Assembly (NCBI GenBank): GCA_944323055.1 | Contig: CALUQZ010000001.1 | Span: forward strand, 1-64,000 | Length of the DNA stretch: 64,000 bases | From: an uncultured Acholeplasmatales bacterium | GTDB lineage: Bacteria; Bacillota_I; Bacilli_A; Acholeplasmatales; Anaeroplasmataceae | Direction: 5' to 3' | In this document: piece by piece, positions 27,386 through 36,016 of the stretch | Layout: each line of letters starts with the position of its first letter | Position numbering within the stretch: the first letter of the stretch is position 1 | Translations under genes and position numbers: made by a program | Notes under the pieces: generated by a model | The model's input: only the letters and a program-made list of their open reading frames with translations | What the model was told of the DNA's origin: nothing | The model's database searches: none

Positions 27386-30300
27386 TTACATTTTATATTT
27401 AGAAATAACATCTTCTACATCTAAATCAACGATAGATTGATTTGCTTCATCAACCCCGTCTTCATTTATTAATTCTACGTGAATAGCAAGTGATTGTAAT
27501 TCTCTAATTAATACTCTAAATGATTCAGGGATAGAAGATTCAGGAATCGGTTTACCATCAGTAATAGCACTAAATACTTTATTACGTCCAACAATATCAT
27601 CAGACTTAACAGTTAACATTTCTTGTAGAGTATGAGAAGCACCATAAGCTTCAAGAGCCCAAACTTCCATTTCCCCAAAACGTTGACCACCATTTTGCGC
27701 TTTACCACCCATTGGTTGTTGCGTTACTAAAGTATAAGGACCAACTGAACGAGCATGTAATTTGTCATCAACCATGTGACTTAATTTAACGAAGTACATA
27801 ATACCTACGTTAACTTTATTTTCAAAAGGTTCACCAGTTCTACCATCATATAATGTTTGTTTACCATCAATAGGTAGACCAGCTTCTTTCATAATAGCTT
27901 CAATATCTTCAATAGAAGCCCCGTCAAATACCGGAGTAGCTACTTTACATCCTAGCATTTTAGCAGCAATACCTAAATGTAGTTCTAGAACTTGACCGAT
28001 GTTCATACGTGAAGGAACACCTTGAGGATTTAACATAATATCAATCGGTCTACCATCAGCTGAATATGGCATATCTTCAAGTGGTAAAATGTTAGAAATA
28101 ACACCTTTGTTACCGTGACGACCAGCCATCTTATCGCCGACTTTAATTTTTCTCTTTTGAACGATATAAACTCTTACAACTTCATTTACACCTGGATTTA
28201 GTTCATCACCATTAGATTTTTTATAATGCATAATAGATTGAACAATACCGCCACCACCATGAGGAACTCTTAGAGAACTATCTCTAACTTCTCTTGATTT
28301 TTCGCCAAATATTGCATATAACAATTTTTCTTCTGGCGTTGGGTCTGTTTGACCTTTTGGTGTAATTTTACCAACTAAAATGTCGCCTTCTTTAACCTCA
28401 GTACCTGGAATAACGATACCATTAGCATCTAAATGACTAATCATTTCAGCTGAAACATTAGGAATTTCAGTTGTAAATTCTTCTTTACCTAATTTAGTAT
28501 CACGAGCTTCAATTTGATATTCATCAATATGTAATGATGTATAAACATCATCATAAACCATCTTTTCAGACATGATAACAGCATCTTCATAGTTATAACC
28601 ATCCCATGTCATGAAAGCAACTCTAACATTACGACCTAAAGCTAATTCACCATTTTTCATAGATTGACCATCAGCAATAATGTCGCCTCTATCAACCTCT
28701 TCACCAACGCTGACAATCGGACGTTGCATTACAACAGTCGCTGCATTAGAACGTAAGAATTGGTATAATTTATATTCATGTAAATAACCATTATCTTCTC
28801 TGACTTTAATAACTTTAGCATCTACATATTCAACAAAACCATGTAATTCACAAATTAAAGCACTACCACTATCTTTAGCTGCTCTATATTCCATACCAGT
28901 ACCAACAATCGGAGATTCCGGATTAATAATAGGTACAGCTTGTCTTTGCATGTTAGCACCCATCAAGGCTCTTGTTGCATCGTCGTGTTCAAGGAAAGGT
29001 ACACACGCAGCCGCTACAGAAACAATTTGTTTAGGTGAAATGTCCATATAGTCTACTTCATCTTTTAAACACATTTCTGTTTCGCCATCACGTCTAGCAA
29101 TAACTTTATCTTCTATAATATGACCAGCATCATCTAATAATGTTGAAGCAGAAGCTATAACAACTCCATTTTCTTCATCAGCTGATAAATATTTAATTTC
29201 ATCAGATACATATTTTTGACCATCATTACCTATTTTTACGACAAAATAAGGTGATTCGATAAAACCAAAATCATTTACTTTAGCATAAGTAGCTAATGAT
29301 GTAATAAGACCGATAGAAGGACCTTCTGGTGTTTCAATCGGACACATTCTACCATAATGTGAATTGTGAACATCACGTACTTCAACACCAGCTCTATCAC
29401 GAGCAATACCACCAGTACCTAATGCTGATATACGTCTCTTTTGCGTAATTTCAGCAAGTGGATTAATTTGGTCCATAAATTGTGATAATTGGCTTGAACC
29501 AAAGAATTCTTTTAATGATGAAGTTAAAGGTTTGATATTAATTAATGACTCAGGAGTAGCTTCAGCTACATCAACAATAGACATTCTATCTTGAATATTT
29601 TTCTCTAATTTAGCAAAACCAATTCTAAATTGATTCTTTAACAATTCACCAATTAATCTTAAACGTCTATTACCTAAATGGTCAATATCATCTAAAGTAC
29701 CAATACCTTTATATAAATTAAAGTAATATGATAAAGAAGCAATAATATCAGACATTGTAATATGTAAGACATCTTCAGTATGTAAATTACCGATAACTTT
29801 AACTACTTCTTCAGTCTTAGGTGAATAAACATATAAAACTTCACAAATAGGGTCATCACATAAAGTATTACCTAAATCAATTACTTCTCTAAAAGCATCT
29901 CTATTAGCTTCAAGTCTTTCTAATACTTCGCCTTCAATTACACTACCTTTAGCCGCAATTATCTCATTAACTTCTGTTAATTCACCAGTTGCCTCGTCTT
30001 CTATTTGTTTATTTAAAATGACATCTTTAGCTAAGACTAAGCCTTTAACTCTTTGGAAAACATCAAGTTTAATATTATATTTAAAACGACCTACTTTTTG
30101 TAAATCATATCTTTTTGCATCAAAGAAACGTTCTTTTAGTAAATGTCTTGCGCCTTCAGTAGGTACATTTTCTTCTCCTACTCTTAATTTAGAATATACT
30201 AATCTAACCGCATCTTCACTATTAGTTGAATCATCTTTTTCAAATGTGGCAGTGAAATGTTCATCTTCACCGAACAAATTGATAATCTTTTCATTCGTAT

Positions 30301-30907
30301 CTAACCCAAAAGCTCTTAAAATAGTCGTTAACGGTATTTTCTTAGAACGGTCTAATTCACCATACCAAACATCACGGCTGCCCATTTCATAATTAATCCA
30401 AGCACCACGGGTTGGAATTATTTGGCCTGCATATTTTACAGCCCCTGTTTTCTTATCTACTTCTTTAGAATAATAGGCACCTGAAGAACGAACAATTTGT
30501 GAAATAATAACTCTTTCAGCCCCATTTATGACAAAAGTACCTACTGGTGTCATATAAGGAATATCTCCCATAAACAATTCTTTTTCTGTTTGTTCACCAG
30601 TTTGTGTTTTTTCAAGACGTACTTTAACCTTAAGTGGACGTGCATAATTAACATCACGTAGTTTAGATTGAACTATATCATATTTTGGATCTTCAAAATG
30701 ATAATCGCCAAAATAAATTTTTAAATCACCATTAAAAGATTCAATAGGTGAAATATCATCTAATAATTCTCTTAAACCAACATTAACAAATTGATCAAAT
30801 GATTTAGTTTGAATCTCTACTAAATCAGGAATTTCAACGTCAGTTCTAATTTTTGAATAGTTTCTACGTTCTGATTTTTTACCGTATTTAACGATTTTAT
30901 AATTCAT
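27386..30907 (-). CDS. rpoB: DNA-directed RNA polymerase subunit beta
   Basis: Catalytic beta subunit, 1,173 residues. Family motifs include [13 protein letters not shown], the [16 protein letters not shown] block and [15 protein letters not shown]. Within the rifampicin pocket, the position equivalent to E. coli His526 is Gln489 (AEITQKRR instead of ITHKRR), and the usual ALGPGG is ALGTGG. Substitutions at this His are known resistance changes, so natural rifampicin resistance is a reasonable prediction. Start ATG follows GAAGGGG. Transcription comes from a consensus promoter at 30977-31005 through a short structured leader, and continues into rpoC. Confidence 0.98.
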   Translation of the reverse strand: MNYKIVKYGKKSERRNYSKIRTDVEIPDLVEIQTKSFDQFVNVGLRELLDDISPIESFNGDLKIYFGDYHFEDPKYDIVQSKLRDVNYARPLKVKVRLEKTQTGEQTEKELFMGDIPYMTPVGTFVINGAERVIISQIVRSSGAYYSKEVDKKTGAVKYAGQIIPTRGAWINYEMGSRDVWYGELDRSKKIPLTTILRAFGLDTNEKIINLFGEDEHFTATFEKDDSTNSEDAVRLVYSKLRVGEENVPTEGARHLLKERFFDAKRYDLQKVGRFKYNIKLDVFQRVKGLVLAKDVILNKQIEDEATGELTEVNEIIAAKGSVIEGEVLERLEANRDAFREVIDLGNTLCDDPICEVLYVYSPKTEEVVKVIGNLHTEDVLHITMSDIIASLSYYFNLYKGIGTLDDIDHLGNRRLRLIGELLKNQFRIGFAKLEKNIQDRMSIVDVAEATPESLINIKPLTSSLKEFFGSSQLSQFMDQINPLAEITQKRRISALGTGGIARDRAGVEVRDVHNSHYGRMCPIETPEGPSIGLITSLATYAKVNDFGFIESPYFVVKIGNDGQKYVSDEIKYLSADEENGVVIASASTLLDDAGHIIEDKVIARRDGETEMCLKDEVDYMDISPKQIVSVAAACVPFLEHDDATRALMGANMQRQAVPIINPESPIVGTGMEYRAAKDSGSALICELHGFVEYVDAKVIKVREDNGYLHEYKLYQFLRSNAATVVMQRPIVSVGEEVDRGDIIADGQSMKNGELALGRNVRVAFMTWDGYNYEDAVIMSEKMVYDDVYTSLHIDEYQIEARDTKLGKEEFTTEIPNVSAEMISHLDANGIVIPGTEVKEGDILVGKITPKGQTDPTPEEKLLYAIFGEKSREVRDSSLRVPHGGGGIVQSIMHYKKSNGDELNPGVNEVVRVYIVQKRKIKVGDKMAGRHGNKGVISNILPLEDMPYSADGRPIDIMLNPQGVPSRMNIGQVLELHLGIAAKMLGCKVATPVFDGASIEDIEAIMKEAGLPIDGKQTLYDGRTGEPFENKVNVGIMYFVKLSHMVDDKLHARSVGPYTLVTQQPMGGKAQNGGQRFGEMEVWALEAYGASHTLQEMLTVKSDDIVGRNKVFSAITDGKPIPESSIPESFRVLIRELQSLAIHVELINEDGVDEANQSIVDLDVEDVISKYKM

Positions 30908-30930
30908 AGATACACCCCTTCAAATAATTA

Positions 30931-30964
30931 AAATGGTAGTTTAGGCGCACTTATCCCACCATTT
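30931..30964 (-). promoter_or_regulatory. Hairpin in the rpoB 5' leader
   Basis: AAATGGT (minus strand, from 30964) pairs with ACCATTT (ending 30931) around a 20-base loop holding GGGATAAGTGCGCC. It lies between the predicted +1 near 30970 and the rpoB ribosome binding site. No T run follows, so a translational or RNA-stability element is more likely than a terminator. Function unknown. Confidence 0.4.
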
Positions 30965-30976
30965 ATGCATTTTAAT

Positions 30977-31005
30977 ATTATACAATAGACATGTAAATTA
31001 GTCAA
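30977..31005 (-). promoter_or_regulatory. rpoBC promoter
   Basis: Minus strand TTGACT (31005-31000), 17-base spacer, TATAAT (30982-30977); predicted +1 near 30970. Close to consensus and correctly oriented. Confidence 0.8.
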
Positions 31006-31121
31006 TCTATATCACTCATTTTTTTGTGACATTTTTTAGTCATAAATAAAGAAATTGAATAAAAAAACATAACTATAGAGAGTAAAATTAACTTAAAGAT
31101 AAGTAGGATATAATTCTATAA

Positions 31122-31182
31122 AAAAAGGCGTGTTAAATTACCTATAGTGTTATTTTAAAACCAAGGTTTTTACAGCCTTTTT
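31122..31182 (-). terminator. Branched inverted repeat after the toxin-antitoxin genes
   Basis: Outer arms AAAAAGGC/GCCTTTTT (31175-31182 with 31122-31129) enclose an inner palindrome AAAACCTTGGTTTT (31157-31170). The outer stem ends in a T run on the minus strand. It probably terminates the toxin-antitoxin transcript, but the arrangement could also be the end of a small mobile element. Confidence 0.5.
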
Positions 31183-31198
31183 CCTTTTTAAATAATAT

Positions 31199-31525
31199 TT
31201 AGTTTTCATCTTGCGGTACTCCAAATAGAATTTGCATGAAATTCCGCCTACCATATAGCACACGAACAATATACACAGTAGTATCTTCTACACGGTAAAA
31301 TGTCGTGTAATTTCCGCAAACTAAAAAACGGTAGTCGGTTTCAAAACCTATAATAGAAGAAAGAGATGCACCGCTTTCAGGAAAATCAATAAGCATTCGT
31401 ATTCTCTTCATAATCTTTGCAATCGTGTTAATCGCCGCCTGTTCATTGTAGAGTTCTTCTATTATACATACTTTTACTTCCTGCAAATCACTGATTTCCT
31501 GCGGCGAAAATTGTATTTCAGTCAT
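31199..31525 (-). CDS. RelE/ParE-family toxin
   Basis: A 108-residue protein when started at the ATG (MTEIQFSP) that overlaps the antitoxin stop in ATGACTGA; a longer frame starts four codons upstream. It has the RelE/ParE layout: two N-terminal helices with EQAAINTIAKI, then a beta sheet with DYRFLVCGNYTTFYRVED and a C-terminal VYIVRVLYGRRNFMQIL. Toxins of this fold cleave ribosome-bound mRNA or inhibit gyrase; sequence alone does not decide which. It is paired with the upstream Phd/YefM-type antitoxin. The module is clearly richer in G and C than the ribosomal genes around it and interrupts the conserved rplL-rsmC-rpoB order, so it was probably acquired by transfer. Confidence 0.85.
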   Translation of the reverse strand: MTEIQFSPQEISDLQEVKVCIIEELYNEQAAINTIAKIMKRIRMLIDFPESGASLSSIIGFETDYRFLVCGNYTTFYRVEDTTVYIVRVLYGRRNFMQILFGVPQDEN

Positions 31526-31772
31526 TATTAGCACCAAGTAACTTCTCTACTTTATCAATATCAGACCATCCGTTTTCCTGAGCGGATTTTTCACCTTTAA
31601 AAATTTCACCAATCAGTTTTAGAATTGTTTTTGTCCTTTCGTATTCCTCTATATCAACAATAGCATATCTTCCTCTGCCATTTTTTGTCAGGAACACAGG
31701 CTCCCCAACAGTAATATTTTTTAACACTTCCGTATAATTTCTTAAATCGGATACGGGTTTTATATTTGGCAT
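31518..31772 (-). CDS. Phd/YefM-family antitoxin
   Basis: An 84-residue antitoxin starting at ATG 31772 (MPNIKPVSDLRNYTEVL) behind AAAGGTAGGTG; the frame is open 22 codons further upstream but those residues do not fit the family. The N-terminal DNA-binding fold is typical: PVSDLRNY, then VFLTKNGRGRYAIVDIEEYE. The C-terminal tail (about 55-84) is acidic and would wrap the toxin. Family members neutralise the toxin and repress their own promoter. The stop overlaps the toxin start by 8 bases, giving coupled translation. Confidence 0.88.
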   Translation of the reverse strand: MPNIKPVSDLRNYTEVLKNITVGEPVFLTKNGRGRYAIVDIEEYERTKTILKLIGEIFKGEKSAQENGWSDIDKVEKLLGANND

Positions 31773-31977
31773 AACATAAACACCTACCTTTCTGCTGTAT
31801 ACATTATATGCTAATTTTCGTAAAATACAACGTAACATTTATAAACCTCCAAAAATGTCACCATAATTTCTCGGATAATCTGGTCAAACATTCACACTAT
31901 ACCAACCAAAACGAGCATATTGGAAAAATAGCTAATCAATTAACATTATTTGTAAAAAAATATTGTAATAATGTTAA
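31773..31977. other. Intergenic region upstream of the antitoxin
   Basis: No convincing gene was found on either strand. The antitoxin promoter should lie here, but no well-spaced hexamer pair could be assigned with confidence. The sequence changes from moderate GC near 31800 to AT-rich by 31960, probably the boundary of the inserted module. Confidence 0.4.
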
Positions 31978-32088
31978 TTTATTTCTTTAGTTTTAGAATA
32001 TGGTAGAGAAAAAACAGCTTGGGGTTCACTACACTTAGCTGTAAATACTGGTGGTAAAACTTTACCTACTAGATTAATGCATGCCTAG
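31978..32088 (+). pseudogene. Short orphan coding remnant
   Basis: A plus-strand frame of 36 codons after a TAA, without start codon or ribosome binding site, reads EYGREKTAWGSLHLAVNTGG and KTLPTRLMHA before TAG. The composition looks protein-like, but I do not recognise the family. It is probably the C-terminal scrap of a gene disrupted by the insertion next to it. Confidence 0.3.
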
Positions 32089-32097
32089 CACACTATG

Positions 32098-32138
32098 AAA
32101 AAAGGTTATTTTATAGCCTTAATAATAAAATAACCTTT
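32098..32138 (-). terminator. Terminator of rsmC-like gene
   Basis: 14-bp perfect stem (32101-32114 with 32125-32138), 10-base loop, then TTTTTTC on the minus strand. The stem covers the end of the gene. Confidence 0.88.
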
Positions 32139-32699
32139 ATCTTTATTAATAACTTCTACTTTAGAATAAATAGTTTCTAAATATTTAAAAGTACTATCTT
32201 TTCCTTGTTTCTTTTGAATAACTATATCTAACTCGCCACCTTTATTTAATCTATCATAACTATCTTTATAAAGATTAAATATAACTTCTTTGCCAGCTCT
32301 AATAGGTGGATTTAAAAGAATTTGACTAAATTTAATATCAAGTGGTATTGCTTCTAATTTATCACCAGTATAAAAATCAATATTAACATTATTTAGTAAA
32401 GCATTATCTTTAGCTAAATTAACTGCCCTTATATTAATATCAGTTGCATATATTTTTTTATTAGTAATAGTAGCTAATACTATACCTACAACCCCATAAC
32501 CACAACATAGATCTAAAATAGGACCTTCTATATCGTTTATTTCAATTGATTTTAATAATAGATTTGTTCCAAAATCTACATATTCTTTAGAAAATACACC
32601 ATTATCCGTTTTAAAGTTAAATTCTTTAGTTAAATATTTATATTTAATGAACTTAGGATTAGATTTTAAATTCTTATCATTTATATAATAGTGTGACAT
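32106..32699 (-). CDS. Class I SAM-dependent methyltransferase, YbxB/RsmC-like
   Basis: A 197-residue protein starting MSHYYINDK. The family N terminus (MSxHYY...NGVFSK) shows this ATG is right and that an in-frame TTG at 32723, inside the rplL terminator, is not. The SAM-binding motif is LDLCCGYGVVGI (about 75-86), and the catalytic-type motif is LLNPPIRAGKEVI (about 145). RsmC methylates G1207 of 16S rRNA in E. coli, and the Bacillus orthologue YbxB occupies this same place between rplL and rpoB. The RNA target here is inferred from that synteny. No clear Shine-Dalgarno precedes the ATG, so expression may depend on readthrough of the rplL terminator. Confidence 0.85.
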   Translation of the reverse strand: MSHYYINDKNLKSNPKFIKYKYLTKEFNFKTDNGVFSKEYVDFGTNLLLKSIEINDIEGPILDLCCGYGVVGIVLATITNKKIYATDINIRAVNLAKDNALLNNVNIDFYTGDKLEAIPLDIKFSQILLNPPIRAGKEVIFNLYKDSYDRLNKGGELDIVIQKKQGKDSTFKYLETIYSKVEVINKDKGYFIIKAIK

Positions 32700-32704
32700 T
32701 TTAT

Positions 32705-32734
32705 TAAAAGAAAAGCCTAGCAAGCTAGGCTTTT
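32705..32734 (-). terminator. Terminator of the L11-L7/L12 operon
   Basis: 10-bp stem AAAAGCCTAG/CTAGGCTTTT (32725-32734 with 32711-32720), 4-base loop, CTTTTAATA after it, directly before the rsmC-like start. Confidence 0.8.
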
Positions 32735-32743
32735 AAATTATAA

Positions 32744-33118
32744 TTACTTAACTTCTACTTCAGCACCAGCTGCAACTAATTTTTCTTTAATTTCATCAGC
32801 TTCAGCTTTAGATACTTTTTCTTTTACTGGTTTTGGTGCATTATCAACTAATTCTTTAGATTCTTTTAAACCTAAACCAGTAATTTCTTTAACAACTTTA
32901 ATTACACCTAGTTTAGCTGCACCAGGAGCTTTTAAAATTACATCAAATTCAGTTTGTTCAGCGGCAGCAGCAGCACCAGCGCCAGCAGCAGGAGCAGCAG
33001 CAACTGCACTTGGATCAATACCGAATTCTTCTTTCATTGCATCTACTAATTCTTTTACTTCAAGAATAGTCATTTCTTTTAAAGCTTCAATAAATGTTTC
33101 TTTTGTTAACTTAGCCAT
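32744..33118 (-). CDS. rplL: 50S ribosomal protein L7/L12
   Basis: A 124-residue stalk protein of the usual length. It has the N-terminal dimerisation helix ([13 protein letters not shown]), the Ala/Gly-rich hinge (about 38-53) and the conserved factor-binding domain: [19 protein letters not shown], then [20 protein letters not shown]. It recruits translation factors to the ribosome. It lies 26 bases after rplJ, with which it shares the L10 leader, and ends at an intrinsic terminator. TATAGGAGG precedes the ATG. Confidence 0.98.
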   Translation of the reverse strand: MAKLTKETFIEALKEMTILEVKELVDAMKEEFGIDPSAVAAAPAAGAGAAAAAEQTEFDVILKAPGAAKLGVIKVVKEITGLGLKESKELVDNAPKPVKEKVSKAEADEIKEKLVAAGAEVEVK

Positions 33119-33143
33119 TGTTATATCCTCCTATATTTAAATA

Positions 33144-33644
33144 TTAATTTGCGGCTTCTTCATGTTCTTCAACATACAAATTCAATGCTACAGCTAAATT
33201 TCTTACTGTACCTAACATACCTGCAGCTAATTGAGTTAATAAAGTTTCGTATGATGGAAGTTGTGATAATTCTTCTAATTGTGCGACACTATAAACATCG
33301 CCGTCTACAACACCAGTTACTACTTCTACACATTTGTTTTCTTTAGCAAATGAGTATACTTCTTTAGCTGGTGCTACCATATCTTCAGTTGCAAAAGCTA
33401 AAGCTACTGGACCTGAAATGCTATCTGCAAATTCAGTATAGCCTAATTCATTAGCTGCACGACGTGAAATGTTGTTTTTAACGATAGCAACGTCACAGCC
33501 ATTAGCGCGCATAGCTCTTCTTAATTGTTGAAATTTGTCAACTGTTAAGCCTTGATATTTGAAAGCTACAACAGATTTAGAACTTTTAATTTTTTCAACT
33601 AATTCAGCAACTAAAGTCTTCTTTTGTTCTATTGCACTAGACAT
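33144..33644 (-). CDS. rplJ: 50S ribosomal protein L10
   Basis: A 166-residue L10, the rRNA-binding base of the stalk. Conserved phrases are VAFKYQGLTVDKFQQLRR, VKNNISRRA and SGPVALAF; the C-terminal helix binding L7/L12 is QLAAGMLGTVRNLAVAL. GGAGGTG precedes the ATG. An L10-type RNA leader lies upstream at 33665-33760, so translation of L10 and L7/L12 is probably repressed by the L10-L12 complex. Confidence 0.98.
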   Translation of the reverse strand: MSSAIEQKKTLVAELVEKIKSSKSVVAFKYQGLTVDKFQQLRRAMRANGCDVAIVKNNISRRAANELGYTEFADSISGPVALAFATEDMVAPAKEVYSFAKENKCVEVVTGVVDGDVYSVAQLEELSQLPSYETLLTQLAAGMLGTVRNLAVALNLYVEEHEEAAN

Positions 33645-33664
33645 ATTGCACCTCCATAAAATTT

Positions 33665-33760
33665 AAAAATCTTCTCTACCGGCATAGTAAAGAAGATTTC
33701 TTTTCTTATACTACCTCGGTAGAAATTAAGTGCTAAAGCACACCTACTGTCTTTGGTAAA
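33665..33760 (-). promoter_or_regulatory. Ribosomal protein L10 leader
   Basis: Minus strand ACCAAAGACAGTAGGTG, then TTAAT and CTACCGAGGTAG, the conserved elements of the bacterial L10 leader bound by L10(L12)4. Downstream in the same leader, AATCTTCT pairs with AGAAGATT (33691-33698 with 33669-33676) ahead of TTTTTAAATTTT, which could act as an attenuator. Confidence 0.85.
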
Positions 33761-33763
33761 TTA

Positions 33764-34465
33764 TTATTTTGCAGCTGCAACAATTGAATCTGGGTTAACT
33801 TTAACACCAGGACCCATTGTAGAAGCAACAGAAATATTTTTAATGTATGTACCCTTTACAGTTGAAGGGCGAACTCTCATTAATGTATCATATACAGCTC
33901 TTAAGTTTTGAGCTAGCTTTTCAGCACCAAATGATACTTTACCAATTGTCATTTGAATATTACCTACTTTATCAGGGCGATATTCAACTTTACCGTTTTT
34001 AATTTCTTGAATAGCCTTTGTAACATCCATTGTTACAGTACCAGTTTTAGGGTTTGGCATTAAACCTTTAGGACCTAAAATACGACCTAAACGACCTAAT
34101 TCACCCATCATATCTGGTGTAGCTACAATAATATCGAAGTCAAACCAGCCTTGTTGAATCTTTTGAATATATTCACTATCGCCAACATAATCAGCACCAG
34201 CTGCTTGAGCTTCTTGTTGTTTTGCACCACGGCATAAAACTAAAACACGACGAGTTTTACCAGTACCATTAGGTAATACGATAGCACCTCTAATGTTTTG
34301 TTCTGCTTTACGTGGATCAAGATTTAAACGGAACGCTACATCAACAGAAGCATCAAATTTAACTGTTGAAGTCTTGCAAGCTAATTCTAAAGCTTCTAAA
34401 GCTTGATATACCTTGCTAGAATCAACTAATTTAGCTGCTTCTTGGTATTTCTTTCCTCTCTTCAT
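33764..34465 (-). CDS. rplA: 50S ribosomal protein L1
   Basis: A 233-residue L1 of normal length. Family phrases include [42 protein letters not shown] and [11 protein letters not shown]1 binds 23S rRNA at the mobile L1 stalk and is a classic autoregulator of the L11-L1 mRNA. AGGAGGAAAAT precedes the ATG. The 70-base gap to rplK holds a second copy of the leader motif found ahead of rplK. Confidence 0.98.
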   Translation of the reverse strand: MKRGKKYQEAAKLVDSSKVYQALEALELACKTSTVKFDASVDVAFRLNLDPRKAEQNIRGAIVLPNGTGKTRRVLVLCRGAKQQEAQAAGADYVGDSEYIQKIQQGWFDFDIIVATPDMMGELGRLGRILGPKGLMPNPKTGTVTMDVTKAIQEIKNGKVEYRPDKVGNIQMTIGKVSFGAEKLAQNLRAVYDTLMRVRPSTVKGTYIKNISVASTMGPGVKVNPDSIVAAAK

Positions 34466-34480
34466 ATTTTCCTCCTAAAA

Positions 34481-34508
34481 TGTGGTTAAGCGGGAATTTC
34501 CTCCCACA
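34481..34508 (-). promoter_or_regulatory. GTGGGAGG...TTAACCACA RNA motif ahead of rplA
   Basis: Minus strand TGTGGGAGG, AAATTCCCGC, TTAACCACA forms a stem closed by TGTGG/CCACA. It matches the motif ahead of rplK (34986-35012) and resembles the Bacillus leader thought to bind L1 or L11. Likely a translational control site. Confidence 0.6.
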
Positions 34509-34535
34509 AATTTAGGCTGTATAAACAACCTTTAA

Positions 34536-34961
34536 TTAATCTTCAACTGTAATGCCCATATTACGAGCAGTACCAGCGATGATTTTAGTTGCCGCTTCAA
34601 CGTCATTAGCATTTAAGTCAGGCATTTTCATTTTAGCAATTTCTTCAGCTTGAGCTTTAGAGATTTTTGCTACAATGTTTTTCTTAGCATTACTAGAACC
34701 TTTTTCAATGCCAGCTGCTTTCTTTAATAAATCAGAAGCTGGTGGAGTCTTTACAACAAATGTGAAAGAACGGTCCTCATATACAGAAATTACTACTGGT
34801 AGAACATATCCCATTTTATCTTTAGTTTGATCATTGAATTGTGAACAAAAGCCTGGGATATTAACGCCTGCCTGTCCTAATGCTGGACCGACTGGAGGCG
34901 CTGGATTAGCTTTACCGGCTTGAATCTGTAATTTAACTACTTTAACTACTTTCTTAGCCAT
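34536..34961 (-). CDS. rplK: 50S ribosomal protein L11
   Basis: A 141-residue L11 starting [12 protein letters not shown] behind GAAGGAGGAAATAAA; a seven-codon longer frame begins inside the Shine-Dalgarno and is spurious. Conserved features: the N-terminal Pro-rich block [17 protein letters not shown], and the C-terminal rRNA-binding helix region KMPDLNA...[12 protein letters not shown]11 binds the GTPase centre of 23S rRNA. It is the first gene of the L11-L1-L10-L12 cluster with a strong promoter at 35038-35066. Confidence 0.98.
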   Translation of the reverse strand: MAKKVVKVVKLQIQAGKANPAPPVGPALGQAGVNIPGFCSQFNDQTKDKMGYVLPVVISVYEDRSFTFVVKTPPASDLLKKAAGIEKGSSNAKKNIVAKISKAQAEEIAKMKMPDLNANDVEAATKIIAGTARNMGITVED

Positions 34962-34985
34962 TTTATTTCCTCCTTCTTTCAATGA

Positions 34986-35012
34986 TGTGGTTAAACGGTT
35001 TTAACCTCCCAC
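34986..35012 (-). promoter_or_regulatory. GTGGGAGG...TTAACCACA RNA motif ahead of rplK
   Basis: Minus strand GTGGGAGG, TTAAAACCG, TTTAACCACA, preceded by a hairpin ACGTAT-TTT-ATACGT (35014-35028). This is the conserved Firmicute leader architecture upstream of rplK. Function (autogenous control by L1 or L11) is inferred from that similarity. Confidence 0.65.
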
Positions 35013-35037
35013 TGACGTATAAAATACGTGCTTTCAT

Positions 35038-35066
35038 ATTATAACAAATATTTAAATAAATAGCAA
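35038..35066 (-). promoter_or_regulatory. rplK operon promoter
   Basis: Minus strand TTGCTA (35066-35061), 17-base spacer ending TTTGT, TATAAT (35043-35038); the TGT makes an extended -10. Predicted +1 near 35031. Confidence 0.75.
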
Positions 35067-35089
35067 GAATTATTTTTAAGTTTGTGTTT

Positions 35090-35300
35090 CTAATTTTTAA
35101 CCCACTTAGCATATAATTTTGTTTCTACATAAGTATGAGTACTTATATATTCATTATAAAAGTTCTTATATTCTTCTGTAGAATCTTCATTAGGTACCTC
35201 ATAATACGTGTAACTAGCACTTGTCTTATCACTATTAAAATCCCACTGATTTATACATTCTTTTTCTTTATACCAACCATCAAATATGTATGCCTATGTA
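35090..35300 (-). pseudogene. Decayed Flg_new/InlB-repeat protein, C-terminal end
   Basis: The minus strand encodes AYIFDGWYKEKECINQWDF and, after about 40 codons, TKLYAKWVKN before TAG (35090-35092). This is the GYxFDGWY...LYAKW core of a Listeria-Bacteroides repeat. A stop lies directly ahead of AYIFDGW, and the normal preceding segment (LPSYIG) is found in another frame, so a frameshift is present. The last frame also overlaps the spacer just upstream of the rplK promoter. It is the dead tail of a protein like the giant one at 5211-23192. Confidence 0.65.
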
Positions 35301-35539
35301 ACTTGGCAACATCATATAAATTTTATCCACTAATGATAAATAGACTTAATCTTCTAAAAACAAAATGTTTTATATATTTATTATTCACAAAAGCTAATGA
35401 GTGATTTTGTTTCGTCAAATACTAAATTAGCAAAACCGCCATAGCTTAAATACTTATTATGTTAATTATTATAAATCAAATCATTAAACGTCATTTGATA
35501 TGGCATAATGTCTACTTCTATCATTTAAACCTATTATAC

Positions 35540-35743
35540 CATTAATTTAACGACTTATCTATTCTATAGGGGTTATTAAAATAATTGACTTTATGAGTTA
35601 CTTCCGTTATTTTCTTGCTTAAGTCTTTAACTTCTTGTTACTATCAGCAACCAACGCCACCAGGTTTATACGCATAGCTCCATTACCAAAACTATTATAA
35701 GGTTTTAGATTTGAAGAAATTAGCCATCTAGAGAAAGAACCAT
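35540..35743 (-). pseudogene. Decayed ADP-ribosylglycohydrolase fragment
   Basis: The minus strand encodes SRWLISSNLKPYNSFGNG followed by AMRI, and after stops and frameshifts EVTHKVNYFNNPYRID. ADP-ribosylglycohydrolases of the DraG/ARH type carry RWL-x-SDD-x-KPYNSFGNGSAMRVSP followed by EVTHNHPEG, so both anchor points are recognisable. The Ser-Ala of GSAMR is reduced, and the metal-binding N and C termini are missing. At least one frameshift separates the two pieces. Sequence from 35301 to 35539 has further scraps (SYGGFANLVFDETKSL) but no readable gene. Confidence 0.6.
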
Positions 35744-35774
35744 AAAAAAAATGGTATCTTATAAAATGATACCA
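35744..35774 (-). terminator. Terminator after the nusG transcript
   Basis: Stem TGGTATC/GATACCA (35768-35774 with 35752-35758), followed by eight T on the minus strand; just past the stop at 35777. Confidence 0.85.
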
Positions 35775-35776
35775 CG

Positions 35777-36016
35777 TTAATTTTCATTTTTAGTTTTAAA
35801 AAAATTGAAACTAAAGAATAATATTAAGACTATTAAAGTATAGATTAATGATAAATGTAAGACAACATGATTATTTACAATAGAATAAACTATATCAAAT
35901 CTTTCAAAATTAAAGAATCCGTCTACAACATATCTTTTAACCAGATCACATATATCACTAACTAATAAAGCTAAAAAGACAAGTAAAATAATCTTTTTTA
36001 TTATACGATTAAACAA
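35777..36016 (-). CDS. Small two-helix membrane protein
   Basis: A 79-residue protein with two hydrophobic stretches (about 6-22 and 48-72) around a charged Arg/Asp/Phe-rich loop, ending in a basic tail. No family was recognised. The frame starts with TTG overlapping the end of nusG by 8 bases behind AGGTAAG; no ATG gives a sensible length, so the start is tentative. It is followed by a strong terminator, making it the last gene of the rpmG-secE-nusG unit. Its position suggests coexpression with the secretion and elongation genes, but no function is implied. Confidence 0.55.
   Translation of the reverse strand: MFNRIIKKIILLVFLALLVSDICDLVKRYVVDGFFNFERFDIVYSIVNNHVVLHLSLIYTLIVLILFFSFNFFKTKNEN

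Noticed and set aside
31808-31990. 60-codon plus-strand frame over the antitoxin 5' region
   Set aside because: It overlaps the antitoxin upstream region, has no ribosome binding site and its product looks random.
32700-32723. TTG start for the RsmC-like protein
   Set aside because: It lies in the rplL terminator stem, lacks a ribosome binding site and adds residues not found in the family; the ATG at 32699 matches the family N terminus.
35135-35404. 89-codon plus-strand frame
   Set aside because: It is antisense to the decayed InlB repeat and rich in Ile/Phe as expected of AT-rich noise.
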